Positions 1 to 12,034 of a DNA stretch of 64,000 bases are shown here, piece after piece. Below the pieces are notes generated by a model that saw only the letters and a program-made list of their open reading frames with translations, was not told where the DNA came from and made no database searches. Source of the stretch: Cristatella mucedo (lineage: Eukaryota > Bryozoa > Phylactolaemata > Cristatellidae); contig WPIO01000020.1 of assembly GCA_009760855.2 (NCBI GenBank), positions 5,343,501 through 5,407,500 on the forward strand, read 5' to 3'. Both the position numbers and the translations under genes were made by a program. Position 1 is the first letter of the stretch; every line of letters begins with the position of its first letter.

Positions 1-69
1 GCAACATACTGCACACTAAAAACATGCTCGTATTCGAAAAGTTAAGACAACAGCACGGTAATCCACGAA

Positions 70-3000
70 CTGGTAATGCGTAACTAACTTCGTAACGGAT
101 CTTGCAATTTAAATCGATGCTACATGGAAAACAAAGCTTGCACAATGATTTCAAGAGCAAGTCTTCAAAGCCAAAGTACATACACTTGTCCCTACAATGG
201 GAGTTTTATGCTCACTCAAGGTGGCTATACTGCAATTTGCTGAATGGGCAACATCATTTTGCACAAGGCTGCTGATACTGCACTTGGCCTAGGCATTACT
301 GAGCATCTCATCCAACTACTTTATGAAATACATATTAGGAACGACATGCCGACCTGGCACAGCAGAAAAAATATAAGGTTGGGAAAGGTTCCATTACCTC
401 AGCTGCTTGAATGTGACTATTCAACGTCCATCTAAGAGCTCCGGCAATCTGCAACCACCAGCGACCTGCGTTCCGCCAGTATCAAATGAACGTTAGCCGC
501 TTTCCGGAGGAAACAAGGACAAGCACTGTTACAACTTGCAGTGAATTCAAATAGACCGATCAGTAACAGGAGAGCACCAACTACATAATGCAATGTAGCA
601 CTGTAAGTAATTAATATACCATACTTACAACGTCACTCAAGAGTATGTATAGTGTCTTCCCAATGCCGAATGGTATGCATTTTAGGGGCATCATAAAAAC
701 CCAATGCCCCAATAAGTACCTACATGATTTGGTTGAACATCCTAACGGATTTGTGGGTGCTCTATAATCGAATTAACGGAAAGCTGTGCAATCAAATTTA
801 TCAGCGTTTATAGATTGGGTGAAAAACCTTATCAGAATAAGTAGCTAACAGGATGCTCTACAAGCAAGTTTTCAGGGGACAAGATAAAAGCTTCGAAGTG
901 ATTGCCAAAATGCAGCGATGACGCAAGGCCGCGATGGCGCGATGCGGTGATGGCACAAAATTAGGCACAGCTGAGTTCTGACGGTACCTTTCAATCGCGG
1001 AAATCCTATTTACTCTCCACCTTAATAACATTCAGAAATGAAATAAGATAGCGCCTAGAACTTTGGGTGGTTTAGGACCACAAGCTAGTTTCAGCCATGT
1101 CCAACGGAAGAGACTAGTTTGAGCTTCGGCAGTGGTGTGCACCTTTAAATTTGGTAATGTTTCCAAGCAAAATCTTTTATTAATTTTTGGAATTTTTAGG
1201 AAAAATCATATAATCATTTTACTCCTTAATTTGTTTACTTGATTCTATTCCGTACGCCCTGCCCTCCAGGCTGCCCCAGACGGGCAGTTAACGTCTTATG
1301 ACCCGAGGCTTCACGGTATGGCAAGAAAGGTATGCAGACTGAGCGCTCTTTATTAGCGAAAGATTGTTCTCATTTAAAGGCTGAGCTTGAAATGATTGTA
1401 TTACATTTAGATTAATTGACACCGTGGCATCGATGGCAACTGAAAGGCTGCACTGAAGCGGAAGTGATTGAAATGCCGGTATACTTCCCTACTTGCTACC
1501 TGAGCTAATACGGAAACGGTCTATGCACTTGACTTTGCATTTGGCTACGATTAGTCCAGAAACTAATTAATTGTCGAGGTAATTAGAGTTCAGTTACTAG
1601 GACGTATTTAGGTCCCACCAAAAGTAGAAAGAAGTGGAGTAGTAGAGGATTATGTAGCCCCAACTTACTAGTATTGGCATTGCCGTGAATGATGAGTAAT
1701 CGCAGAAAATCTTGGCATCTAAAGACTCGTGTAAGAATGAGTTTAAGGGCATTTGACCTCACTAAAAGTCCTCCTGTCAGCTGAGCACCGGAAGAGTGAT
1801 TAGTAAGAAACTAACCCCATTACACGTCCGATTGCTTAAAATCCCGTTGGGATTAGGGTTTGGGATTGGGTTTAGGCAAAGGTGGTGGAGCATTTTTTAT
1901 TGCAACGAGAGACCGAGTTTGTGCCATTTTTCCGATCAAAAATTTAGGCTCTGACTAGCCATACATCTCAAGCACGTTGAATGAGTAGGTCTACTTTCTT
2001 TGCAAGGGGTTAACAAAGGGGTTAACGAAGGGGTTAACGTGGTTGGGAATACATTTCCCCTCTGTTCAAAGTTTTTTGCTTGCATTTGCTACGTATACAC
2101 GGAGAGGTCGAAGCAATGCCACCAGGGGTGCCGCAGCTCCGCTGTGTGCTTTGGCGGATATCGAAAGGAGTTTGAGCTGCAGGAAAGATATTGAACATGC
2201 AGCCCCTATAAGTTTTATGATCTCTGTGGCCGGCATCATAAGTTAACAGAATTGCTTTGTAGGCGTGAGGATTAATTTGTCTTAGCGACCTGCAATCGCA
2301 TGATTTCATCGGTTGATCAAGAAGTCAATGACAACAGTTCAATGCATGCTGCGAAAATCAAGTAACCAGTGAGCATTAAAAGCAACGGTTCATGTCCAGC
2401 TGAGAGCAGAGATGACCAATTGCATCTCCTTTCAGCTGGGATGTAGCATTGACCTTCTAACAATGGTCTCTGCCTTCTTAGAATCCCAAGAACCTCAGCC
2501 GGCATCAATGCCTGCCATTTCGATCAATGCAATGGAGCTGTGGTTTAAATGACCAACCAGGGCTAATTGTGTGTGTCTTTAGCGAAGTTGCCTTGAATAA
2601 GCTTAAATTTGTAATGGACCCAGGTCTCTGGGTCATAGTATTTTCGCTTACGGGCTTAGCTTTTGTTGCAAATGAGCTCCATACTCAGGCACGTATGTCT
2701 GCAGCTATTACCTAAAAACAAGCTATGAGACTGAGGCCACGCTATGCAATTCTGCAATAATAATAATAATATAGGATTGTATCAATTTCTTGAAGTGAGA
2801 CCAAAAGATCAGAAACGACAATAGAACGGTGCATTCGATGCATTCCAAAAGTTTTCTGATCAAATGCTGATTGTAAAGGTTCGCTGGATGGGAGGCAAAC
2901 ATTGCTACCTACCGGCTTGCCTAATTGATGCGTTAAGTTGTTCCAAACTTTTCAGAACAAAATTGACGGGAATTCAACCAGCAGAAGTCGCTGTGTGTAA

Positions 3001-3205
3001 TTTTAACAAAATCTTAAACTTCTCCAATAAGGTTGCTGTCAGGCAAAAGGTGAGATACACCAATTCAGCGTATTTCTCGGGACGGACTTCCTATGGCACT
3101 GAGATCCCGATCCAATAGTTGAGAAACTCTGTATTTAGTATTTGCACGGGTTCTTTACTTTTAATAGACTTTAGAAATCTGGAAATCAGCCACCAAGTTC
3201 CTTGA
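70..3205 (+). repeat. Segmental duplication, copy 1
   Basis: This block aligns in the same orientation with 57,570-61,835, about 57.5 kb downstream. Matching stretches include 150-430 with 57,650-57,960, 640-1,500 with 58,140-58,990, 2,110-2,500 with 59,100-59,470, 2,500-2,770 with 59,930-60,205, and 2,850-3,190 with 61,500-61,830. The copies differ by many substitutions and small indels, so the duplication is old. Positions 1,510-2,090 have no clear counterpart in copy 2. No gene is recognised in it; the short open frames at 244-435 and 2,864-3,118 are not conserved as open frames in copy 2. Confidence 0.8.
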
Positions 3206-3214
3206 GCTAGGTCA

Positions 3215-3735
3215 TATCAGTTTTGGGTCTATGCCATCCATTTCAGATGAACTAATGCCTCGTGAATGACATCAGTTTTTCAATTTCGGGCCTAGATCAT
3301 CCTCGGTTACGTTTAACCTAAAAGGCGCGAAGCAGGCTGCTGTCTCAGCTACCTTCCGTGGGTGGATCTTAAAATCCCCGTGTAGGATTCGCAAACCCTG
3401 GGCTGCTTGCATACCTTACTGACAGGAGCAGGAGGCAAGATGAACTCACACATTTACAGCAGTGCCCAATGGGCGACTTGAGATTGCTGAAGACAGCACA
3501 CAGAAGTGGATCTGGGACATGGCGGATCTTGTTCAAGACACATGGTCCACTTGATAAATGAATGGTTTGGACGAATTTCTCTAATAATTTACTCCTCTAA
3601 TTATAATCACATTCTTCTCGTAACATGAAAAATTCTTCTCTACGTCTCGGCACAGTCGGTGGACAACTACTCGGGCATCACCTATCAACTGCTGGCATGT
3701 GGCTACGGATCGCTTTTGGTAAATCTTTAACTGAT
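3215..3735. other. Unassigned spacer
   Basis: No coding region, RNA gene or repeat family was recognised here beyond low-level A/T-rich sequence. Confidence 0.3.
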
Positions 3736-3990
3736 TGACTATGGCACTACTTTTCCAGCGGTCCTCAGCTGCTACTTCCATGCTACTCACTACCTCAACC
3801 GCTCACCTGAATGTGCTTTGCTTCTTACTTTCCCTTTTTGGCGTGAGATGAAGTCTGTTGGCTGCCAAATACGTACCGAAAGCTTCTAAGACTATGAGGG
3901 CGCGATAAAAAAGCTCTCCTGCGTAACATCAACATACAATTTTTCGGCTTTGTGGAGTTACAGGCGTTGGTACGTTACAATGCATTGAAA
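3735..3990 (+). mobile_element. LINE-B 3' end fragment
   Basis: This matches the reverse complement of the LINE-B 3' region at 38,770-39,010. Shared landmarks are a block around 3,757-3,800 (CTACTTCCATGCTACTCACT), the GTCTGTTGGCTGCC segment near 3,851, and the terminal GGCTTTGTGGAGTTACAG at about 3,950. It is a 5'-truncated, non-coding remnant. Confidence 0.65.
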
Positions 3991-4049
3991 CGGAAATTCT
4001 TCTGAGGTCGTGATTCGCTGTTGGCTTCTGCGGCTTTGGCCGGAAAGGT

Positions 4050-4530
4050 AGCCCTCTCCTCATCTCTCAGATCTACTCCCCCACCAGGCCAAGCATCGTA
4101 CCACCCGCTTTTCGGAATCTAACAGTCTACAAATATCTCGTACAAACCTTAAATCCTTTGGAGACCGTGCATTTAGCTCGTATGCTCCCACAGCCTGGAA
4201 CTCCCTCCCGACCTGCATTAGAACATCCCCCGACCTGACCACATTTAAAAGAAACTTAAAAACATACCTATTTAGGACAGCATTTAGTGGGTCCTTGTGA
4301 TTCGTCCTCGATGTGCTTATGCGTGCTGACACTGTTCATGCTGCCACTAACCACATTTGCATGCTGACCCAGTGCATGTAACCCCTAACCATGTTATTCA
4401 TTTTGTTTGTTTTTCAAGCATGATTTTACTTACTATTCTATTGCGTATCACTTTGCAGCAAATGTAAAGCGCCTAGAAAGGGATCAAGTTCTCTGAGGGC
4501 GCTTTATCAAGTGCAATATATTATTATCAA
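4050..4530 (+). mobile_element. LINE-A (CR1/L2-type) C-terminus and 3' UTR
   Basis: The plus strand encodes the C-terminal end of a non-LTR retrotransposon ORF2. One uninterrupted frame runs from about 4,057 to a TGA near 4,301. It contains LSDLLPHQAKHRTTRFSES, then SFGDRAFSSYAPTAWNSLP and TFKRNLKTYLFRTAF, the tail typical of CR1/L2-like ORF2 proteins. The 3' UTR follows, with TGCATGCTGACCCAGTGCAT near 4,360. It ends in a stem-loop (AAAGCGCC...GGGCGCTTT, 4,466-4,506) and an ATT-rich tail. The RT core is missing, so this is a dead 5'-truncated copy. It is the best-preserved example of this C-terminal segment in the window. Confidence 0.85.
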
Positions 4531-4540
4531 GTGCAACATA

Positions 4541-4541
4541 T

Positions 4542-4581
<40 letters not shown>
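4541..4581. repeat. (TA)n microsatellite
   Basis: About 40 bp of alternating TA with one TG interruption, immediately after the ATT-rich tail of the LINE-A copy. It may have grown from that tail. Confidence 0.95.
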
Positions 4582-4589
4582 CGTCTGAA

Positions 4590-5760
4590 GTCTGTCTGCT
4601 AATCTCTGAAATATATTCGCATTTCTGTGCAACAGTGTTGTAAGAAATGATTGCATAGTCAATGCAGACTTTTAAAGAATACTCCATCAGCAGGTATTCA
4701 GCTCTATCTCCCTCACTGGAACTAAGTCGAATGGAAAGCCCACTGCCATATAAGAGCTCAAATACCTTACCTAGAACAAGCACAGAAATATAGATAATTC
4801 CAGTATCGAGAGATACGGAGGCCACGTCACAGTGCCAATCAACCGTATTCGATTGCATCACATTATAACTTCTAAGGTTAGTGTTCTGAGGGGTGTACTA
4901 TGTGGCCTCAACTGGACAGGTGAGCATCCCGCCCACCCTTTATTTGCCAAGAGTTTCCAGAGAGGTAGCTGGCGTGGAACAACATCAATTGTGCATTAAG
5001 AAGGTACATCGGACACACTTTCTGACATTACTGCTGAGGAAGAGCTCGCAGAAAAACCTTAAGATTACGGACGCGGCACGTTGGCTCCACTCGGTTCAGA
5101 GGTTTGCCATTTTTAACCTTTGAGAGCGGCTTGGCGGCTCTACTCTGTAGCTCCTCACATGGCGAGTGTGTGAGAGCCAAGCTAGCTAGACGCACGCGCT
5201 CTTGGCGACGGCACACTAGGTCACTTGTGCGTTTCATCTGTTTCGTCTCGCGAAAAAGCAGCGAACCTGGCGAGCAGCTCGGCAACCGAAAATCCATACG
5301 CCCGCTGCGCCCATTGTAGCGTCCATTGTATGCACAGGCAGCGAACTGCCGCGCCGCTGCGGCCTCCTTTAATACGGCAGCCGTTTCTGCGAGGTTCCGG
5401 CTCGCTCTAGCCACGTCCTCTGCACAGCCAATCCTACTATTGACCAAGCTTGCTAGCCTGTAGTGACGTTGACCATGACTAGAACGTAGCTAAAGTTATC
5501 CGGAACGAAGCATACCGGCGGACTTGTTTCTCACTGTAACTGCAGCTTGGACCACGAGCAGACTCTTACCTTGGCAAGGATGCTAATTGGTCCGGACCCG
5601 CTCGACGTCTTGCGATTTCTTCTGTGGCCCCCCCCCCCGGCACTTACAGCTCTAAGCCTTTTAGGCGGCTCGTTGGGTCTTGGCCTCTCGTAGACGTACG
5701 GGAGCACAACTGGAAGTACGATAGCCAGCTGCCGCGCAATACGTGTGAAAAAATATAAAC
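4590..5760. other. Unassigned, partly GC-rich spacer
   Basis: Positions about 5,080-5,730 are richer in G+C and CpG than the surroundings and hold an 11-C run at 5,628-5,638. A 139-codon open frame on the minus strand (5,028-5,447) has no recognisable domain. It could be an old promoter or CpG-rich patch, but nothing decisive is visible. Confidence 0.3.
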
Positions 5761-5762
5761 GT

Positions 5763-5937
5763 AACAAAAAATGTATTTACTTGCATAGCGCCCTACGAGA
5801 ATCCAATCTCTATCCAATAGCTTTTTGTTTGCCGCAGTGCTTAATCCCACGACTTCGGTCATCAAGCGCATTCACCATGACCTTGGTCATCAAAGGCGAG
5901 CACCCTTACCGCCGGGCCAAACCAAGCCATATCTCAA
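5763..5937 (-). mobile_element. SINE-2 copy (tRNA-derived head, LINE-A-like tail)
   Basis: Minus-strand order is a tRNA-like promoter region (5,937 down to about 5,840), then a 3' tail with AGAGATTGGATTCTC-type stem-loop sequence related to LINE-A. It aligns with the copies at 22,684, 40,872, 48,172 and 51,180. Diagnostic segments on the plus strand are GGCGAGCACCCTTACC near 5,898 and AATCTCTATCC near 5,806. The head carries an internal duplication of about 24 bp (GGTCATCAA occurs at about 5,857 and 5,885). The copy is strongly diverged. Confidence 0.65.
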
Positions 5938-5939
5938 AC

Positions 5940-7000
5940 AAACAAATAAACCCTAAACGGCCGAAACGCGAGGTTCGGACGTTCGTAGCCACTTAAACCC
6001 AGGTGGCTGACGTAGCTAAAGTCCGCCGGCTTCTGCTTTAAAGACGTGCGTCTATGCCTCCTCTCTCCCGGCGGTCACAGCGGTGACGTCTGTCTTGAGA
6101 AGTCCCTTCAGAAGATGATTCGACAGGAGTCCAGCTAGTAGGACGCTCGCGGGCTTACGGCAGAGTTAGCCCCAGCGTAATATGCACACTTTTCGAAACC
6201 AGCTTGTTGGTTCGAATCCTGCAGTTGGAAGCTGCTAAATCGTCCAATAATTGTTTGGGGAAGTGCAGTCTGTCGCGAATGCATACAAATTTCATCCCGA
6301 TCGTCTCGTTACAGCAAAATCAGCTGCATAAATCCTAAACAACCAATTCCACACGTCAAATTTTGGATGATATCAACTGTGTACAATTGTCAAGCTCTCA
6401 GATAGAGATTTACTTCCCATGGAGTGCAATGTAGACCTTAATAGTATAGTTGTTACGGTGAACATGCGTGCGAATTCACTTCCGTATTGAGAGAGTCCAA
6501 ATCTCTAAACATTTTTGGTTGTAGTGAAAGGCAAAGACCCTGTACGACTATGAAACTTTACGAAATATCCAAGATTCCTTAAGACAGCGTCCTTGAACGA
6601 GTAGAGGCCTGGTAAAAAGATTTTGCTTCAGTGAATAGAGTTCTACTTGCTAAGTAAAAATGTCTACAAAGGATGTAGCGGATGGAGTCCTAATACCTTT
6701 GGAAAAGCAGCATTTTCATATATACATGTTGCACTTTCAGCTGCAAATATCTCATGTATTTTCCTGGAACTCAAGTGGCGCCCATGAAACGATGCTCATA
6801 AGACAGCGTTCCATGATCAAATCCTTCCTTTACCTCTCGCCAGTCCTGGTCTTACAGGTAAATGCACGAAGCTGCCCGATAGCCTTCCTCGCGTCATCCA
6901 ACTCTCACTGCACGACGGACTGGCTGCATGTAAGAATGATTAAAGCCTGGCTTAGACGATGAGTTTTGCTTCCTATCTGCTTCCTTCCTTCTCGATTCTA
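5940..7000. other. Unassigned spacer with a lone tRNA B-box-like motif
   Basis: No gene was recognised. GGTTCGAATCC at about 6,211-6,221 is a perfect RNA polymerase III B-box, but no clover-leaf can be drawn around it and no good A-box lies at the right distance. It is probably a decayed tRNA-derived repeat. Confidence 0.3.
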
Positions 7001-7004
7001 AGCC

Positions 7005-7145
7005 TCGCACTCCACGTTGTAAGAGATTTATGCAGCTGTCTTGCGCCAGGTCTTGCTTCCTACTCGCTCCACCCACTAGAGCTAATCGGGTAGCTGCAGC
7101 CTTTCTCTAAGGCCATGCTTCACCAACTGAACTACGATAGAATGA
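7005..7145 (-). repeat. tRNA-like A-box and repeat shared with 62,140-62,215
   Basis: On the minus strand TAGTTCAGTTGGTGAAGC (near 7,112-7,131) is an excellent tRNA A-box (D-arm) sequence, but no matching B-box follows. The adjoining 7,005-7,085 aligns with 62,140-62,215: both contain AGATTTATRCRGC followed by GTCTTGCTTCSTAC and a CACCCACT block. I interpret it as a decayed tRNA-derived element rather than a functional tRNA. Confidence 0.45.
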
Positions 7146-7817
7146 AACCTTTTGGCTAAGGCTTTCGTCACTCGCCTCAAAATATAATTTTTGAGCTCCG
7201 TGTTTGTCCCATAAGCCGGGACTGGCGTGGGACGCATCGATGATTTCGCCGGTCAAGTCGTCGGCTGCTCCACCATGGCGGTGTAGTAGGCGAGGCCAGA
7301 GTGCCGTCTACGATTGATCGCTAGCCAAGTTCCACTGAGTCTCAGCCAAACAGGTAAAATAGGGTTTGGCTAATGAGTCATCGTCGATATTTCCCTAAAG
7401 CTGCGTTTAAACCACAGACTTTACCATAGATTTAGTACCGATTTCCCACAAATCTTGGCTACTACGTCTCCATATCTGGCAAGATTTTGTGGGAGGAGCC
7501 AAGTCTGCAGGCTCATCAAAATGATTGTGTACCAAATCTTTGGCTCCTCGTTGGTCCAGCCGACCAACCAAAACCCCGGGGCTCGTCACGTACACCCTAC
7601 GTTCAAAATAGAAATAGCTGACGCTCGCAGTTTTGAGCATATTGAGGCGGTCTTGGCTAGTCCTTGAATATGGGATGCTTGAGCTTTGTAACCGATGCTT
7701 CAGTCTTTCTACATGAACTATTCAGTGCGTCTATTTCTTAAATCCACCAGCGAACCCTTCACGGCGAATACTACTTAGAGCTGTAAAACCACACACCCGT
7801 AGCGGTGCTTATTACTT

Positions 7818-8008
7818 GGTAAATATATAAATAAACACTAGCTGATTTAACAGCATCTTTTTGTATAGCGACTGAAGAGCCTTTACGGCTATCACCACCG
7901 TTTGCAGTGGTAATAAAGGATCGCCCACCACCGGAATCGAACCCACGACCTCGGGGCCGATATCGTGAAAAGCAACCGCCTTACCTAGTGAGCCATTACG
8001 GTACATCT
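7818..8008 (-). mobile_element. SINE-1 copy (tRNA-derived)
   Basis: The minus strand shows an A-box-like TGGCTCACTAGG (near 7,994) and a perfect B-box GGTTCGATTCC (7,935-7,945). These are spaced as in a tRNA-derived SINE head, with CACTAGGTAAGGCGGTTGC between them. The body continues to 7,818 with the conserved AAAGGCTCTTCAGTCGCTAT segment and ends in an A/T-rich tail. It aligns with 17,310-17,478 and more distantly with 19,870-20,005. Confidence 0.8.
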
Positions 8009-8424
8009 TTTTTCCCGAAAAAAATTGTTTAACATGCTTATCTCCGGGTATTTATGTTTTTTACAAACTACTCTACAACGATGACCTCAGCGGCGAACTC
8101 TACTTCTGTCGGAGTTGGCTTTGCGTCTCCGAAGAAACCCTCTTTCATACCAGCCTCCTGGATTAGAGGACAGACTGTTGGCGGGACTAAGTCGGCCATC
8201 AAATCTGTCTGGAGGCAGACTAACTCTGTCCTGTAAAGGTCCTAAATGGGTGAAAATCGGCTTCTGTCAGGAGTAAAGTCTGCCGAGTAAACGCAGATTT
8301 GATGCTACAACAAGGCAGACTTTCCCACAGATTTTGGACAGACTACACACAGATTTGGGCTATGTCACAATACATCACAACATTTTGTGGGAGTAGCCAA
8401 CAATACGACCGCACTTCTTTTGAA

Positions 8425-8475
8425 GCTGATGTAAAGTTCCTCAAAATAGATTGAGTTCTCTGATGACCCTAGAGC
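8425..8475 (+). mobile_element. LINE-A 3' tail fragment
   Basis: TGTAAAGTTCCTC followed by AGATTGAGTTCTCTGA matches the LINE-A terminal stem-loop region. A second scrap at about 8,700-8,732 (TATCAAGTGCAATATTATT) matches the very 3' end of the family. Confidence 0.55.
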
Positions 8476-9169
8476 GCATGTATTTATTTATGTGTGTATT
8501 GTTATTATTATTAAGCCTGCAGACCCTTCAGAAGGAAAATTGGCTACAACAATTTGTCTTATCGTTTGTCCAGCCTACCAATCAAAACCCGTGTCTCGCC
8601 AAGTACACCCTGAGACAGAAATAAAAATGGCTGTCGCTGCCAAGCTCGAGTATATTGCGGCAGTCAAATTAATGCCTTGAATATTGAATGCTTATGCCTT
8701 TTAGCGTATCAAGTGCAATATTATTATTATGCTGCAGCCTTATCTAAATCTAATATTTCATGCGTCTGTTAACAAAATCTACCAACCAGCCCATAATGGT
8801 GCGCATTGGCTATCACTGTACGCCTGCACACCCGCAACAGGCAACGCTACATAATGTTGCTTCCATTCCCGGAAAAACGATTTTGTTATAGAATGCGTAT
8901 CTTCTTTTTATATAAATTCTTCTCATATTAGTTGACAATAATGTTTACAGCGGCTAACTCAAAATCTTTTGGACTTGTCTAGGCGTCTCCGGGAAACCCT
9001 CTTTCATACCAGCCACTCGGATTAAAGCAAGGGCTGTGAGCAGGACTAAGTTCGCCAACAAATCTATCGCGGGCAGGATTCAATCAGTTATGCTGACGCG
9101 TTAACTACGTGGAAAGTAGGCGTCTGTCAGTTGGAAAGTCTACCGTATTAACGCGGTCTAAGCCATGGA

Positions 9170-9780
9170 CCGCCCCACCTTATTGGTGACGTATATATCG
9201 AAGAATCTAGCGGTAGGAAACAAGGCGGAAGCTAGACTAGCCGTTTAACTCTGACAGTAAACTCGTACTTCCGGCGAAGAGAAACGCTGCAGACGTGAAA
9301 CAACGAAACTACATCCTGGCTTAAACCCCTGCTCATACGTCGAACGGGGAGACAGCGACAAAAACAAGACATCAAACCAAGTTTACTACAGGAACCAGCA
9401 CAGTCCACAAACGCGGCTGCAGAAAATAGGAGTAAAAAACGTGCATCAAACAGCTGTTCTCACAGGGTGGTTGGCTACCTCACAGCAGTTTTCGGAAAGC
9501 GTAAAGAAGCGAGGCCCTTGGCAACCACCAGCAGCATAGGCCGCCAGCTGTTTTGCAGCTCTGTGGCACCTACACTATTTTTACGCATGTAAGTCACACT
9601 TTTTTCGGATTCATATTAAAAAGAAAATCCTGCAACTTGTGCACTGGAAGTCAAATAGTTCAAAATTAAAAAACCAGTCCTTGCCTACATGTCTAGGCTG
9701 CTCAAATTGTTCATGTGGCATTAACTTTAATATAATAGATGTCTGCAGCTATGCATAACTAACGTCAATAATACGTTATT
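9170..9780. other. Unassigned spacer
   Basis: No gene or repeat family was recognised between the local duplication and the LINE fragment. Confidence 0.3.
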
Positions 9781-9784
9781 AGCC

Positions 9785-10625
9785 TTGGGTCATGTCGCAG
9801 CATCTCTCAGAGAGGCTCATGTGCGGCTGTTGTCACTCAAGAAAGCAACACTAGACCAGGAAAATTTGAGCATCTTCTGCCCAGCACCCCTTCTAACATT
9901 CCTCCCAAAATCACTAGAACGAGTTGTAGCTGACCAGCTGAACTCCTATATAGAAACTTCAAACCTTGCTAGTGTGTTCTAGTACTGTTTTAAAGCTGGA
10001 TACTATAGAGTGGACATTGTTTCGGGTATGCAACGACTTTCTCAGGAATGCAGGCATGGGAAGAGTGTTTCTGCATGCTTTTCTTGATATTTCAGCATAT
10101 TTTCTTACTATCGATCACCAATTCCTCTTTCAGCACCTCTCGTCTCTCTTGGGCGTCACTGACACTGCATTTTAACGGTTCAGGTCCTATCTCAGCGGCA
10201 GTCTTTAGAGTATTAATACGAATTAACCAAGTTCATCACATGAACCTCTGAAACATGGATTAACTCAGCGCTTTGTGATTGTTCCTGTTCATTTCTTGGT
10301 CCGTACTCTTCGTAATGATGATGTGATTGCCAAGCAAAATCTAGGCTTTCAAGTCAATGCCGATGACACTTAGTTGTTCCTTTGCTATAATCCTCCGAGC
10401 TCTTAAGCATTTCTAACTCTCTCAACACCCTTTCTGCATGAATTGATGACATTCGTACTTGGATGGAAGCAGATTTTCCTAAATTGAATCGTGATAAAAA
10501 CAACTTACCGTCAGGTGCAAACATAGTGTGATTCAGAAATTTGAAAGGATAACGCTCAAAGTCGGTTCTGCCAGCTTATCTTTACGAAATCTAGATGGCA
10601 TGCTCCAAAGTGACCTTATCCGTTG
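9785..10625 (+). pseudogene. LINE-A reverse-transcriptase fragment
   Basis: Translated pieces match the N-terminal half of a CR1/L2-type RT that the other LINE-A copies lack. They include LKKATLDQENLS, then LERVVADQLNSYIETSNLAS (about 9,917-9,976), LLRVCNDFLRNAG-like sequence, and LDISAYFLTIDHQFL (about 10,082-10,125; LDxSAAFDTIDH in active relatives). Further on come ADDT (about 10,360) and a LRNLDGMLQSDL stretch corresponding to RNLGVIFQSDLSL. The pieces lie in different frames, and stops interrupt them (for example TAG directly after ADDT), so this is a pseudogene. It ends where satellite-like sequence begins. Confidence 0.85.
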
Positions 10626-12034
10626 CCAGTATTGCAATCCACTTTAACCAACTTTATGCGATGAAAAAATAACTAGAAATAGATTTCGCCGAGCTCAAAC
10701 TTATGTTGGAAATTGAATCGCACTATGATGCGTGCACACCCACTTAAAAGAAAAAGAAATTGTATCGCTCATTCTGGCACATACACGCCACGCAAATCAC
10801 CTGAAATTGTGTAGACAAGTATCGCAATTTAGCTTAATCAACTGCAAATCGTAATTAAACAGCAAAAACAAAGCTCTAACTTATGTGACATATAAGACTA
10901 GACTCATCACAAAGTTTACTCACCAAGTCTCACTTGATCGCACATAAGCATTCTTGTGCAATGCACCGAAATCGACTGCATAGACTCTTTACCACGATCC
11001 ACTTCAATTCGCGGAAATCCGCAGAAAAGCAGCCAGAAAGCTTCCACATTATGCTCGAATAACTACTGCACGTTGCTCTATTCTTCGTTCATAGTTTGCC
11101 CTACCAAGTTCACTACAATTTTCTTAATTTTTCTGATCAAATGTATTGAAATTGACCTCAATTGCCAAGGCTAATACGGCAATTTTCGCCAATCCCATGC
11201 AAAATGATCCGAGGCCAAATTCTCAATGCTCCTCTTTTGAGTGCATATTACAAAGCATGCTGTTTCAAGTGTAATCAGGTCTTTTTAATCAAATTGCGGC
11301 CACGCCATTTCAGAAATGCACGGCAATCCACTGGCTCGGCTGGAAGCAGCGTTCTTTCAAATCTGTATACAGTCAAGAACAAATTAGCTGGGTGTAGCTC
11401 TATTTCTGATTGAATTCAACTTTTTATTGTTTTAAAAATTGCAAACCATTTTTCGTCCTTTATTAGTAATCTAGGGAAATTACCAATAGCGACTGATATC
11501 ACCAGCCCAATTCAGGCAAGTTCATGAGAATTTCTTCTAAATGAAGCTCAAATTCTAATGCAACGTACCGTCTCACTGTGCGTGCCATACTTTTAACCCA
11601 CTTTTCACATTCAATCTTGGCTACTCAAAGCTATCAGCGGCAATGGTCCGGTCAAAGACAGCTATCTCTTAGGATCCTTCGCAAATCTGCGGAAAGTGTC
11701 TGGGCTGAGTGCAAATCTTTCTTTCGCATCAAGGCACACATTGTCGGAAGTGCACACAAGTTAGCTCAAGCAATCGTGAGCATACAATCACCAGCAATAA
11801 ATGACAATCGACTGTTATGGACTGATACAATACTACAACCTAGGGTCAATTGATGAGTGATTGGCAGTGCCCAGCTCGTTTTGTCATTTCATTTAACTGC
11901 TGCTTGCAAGCTGCATCTTTTCAACAAATCTGGTACGTTCAATTGAGAGTATTGCACGGCAGTCGTTGGCAAGTGCCCGAGAAATATGATACTAGGTGGA
12001 GTGGTATTGTGCACCCACGGATGTGACACAATCG

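Larger units (their letters stand above)
7200..9165 (+). repeat. Local tandem duplication, about 0.85-0.9 kb period
   Basis: Sequence at 7,440-7,770 recurs, diverged, at 8,330-8,830; shared blocks include GATTTTGTGGGAG-type and CGTACACCCT-type segments. Sequence at 8,070-8,300 recurs at 8,945-9,165, with both containing AAACCCTCTTTCATACCAGC. So there are at least two and a half units. Unit 1 contains an inserted SINE-1 (7,818-8,008), and unit 2 contains a LINE-A tail fragment (8,425-8,475). Confidence 0.7.

Noticed and set aside
5028-5447. 139-codon minus-strand open frame in a GC-rich patch
   Set aside because: GC-rich sequence lowers stop frequency; no motif, start context or conserved copy supports a gene.
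6190-6240. Possible tRNA gene (perfect B-box)
   Set aside because: No acceptor stem, anticodon arm or A-box at the required distance can be drawn.
7085-7145. Possible tRNA gene on the minus strand (good A-box)
   Set aside because: No B-box or T-arm follows within 60-80 bases; it is more likely a tRNA-derived repeat remnant.
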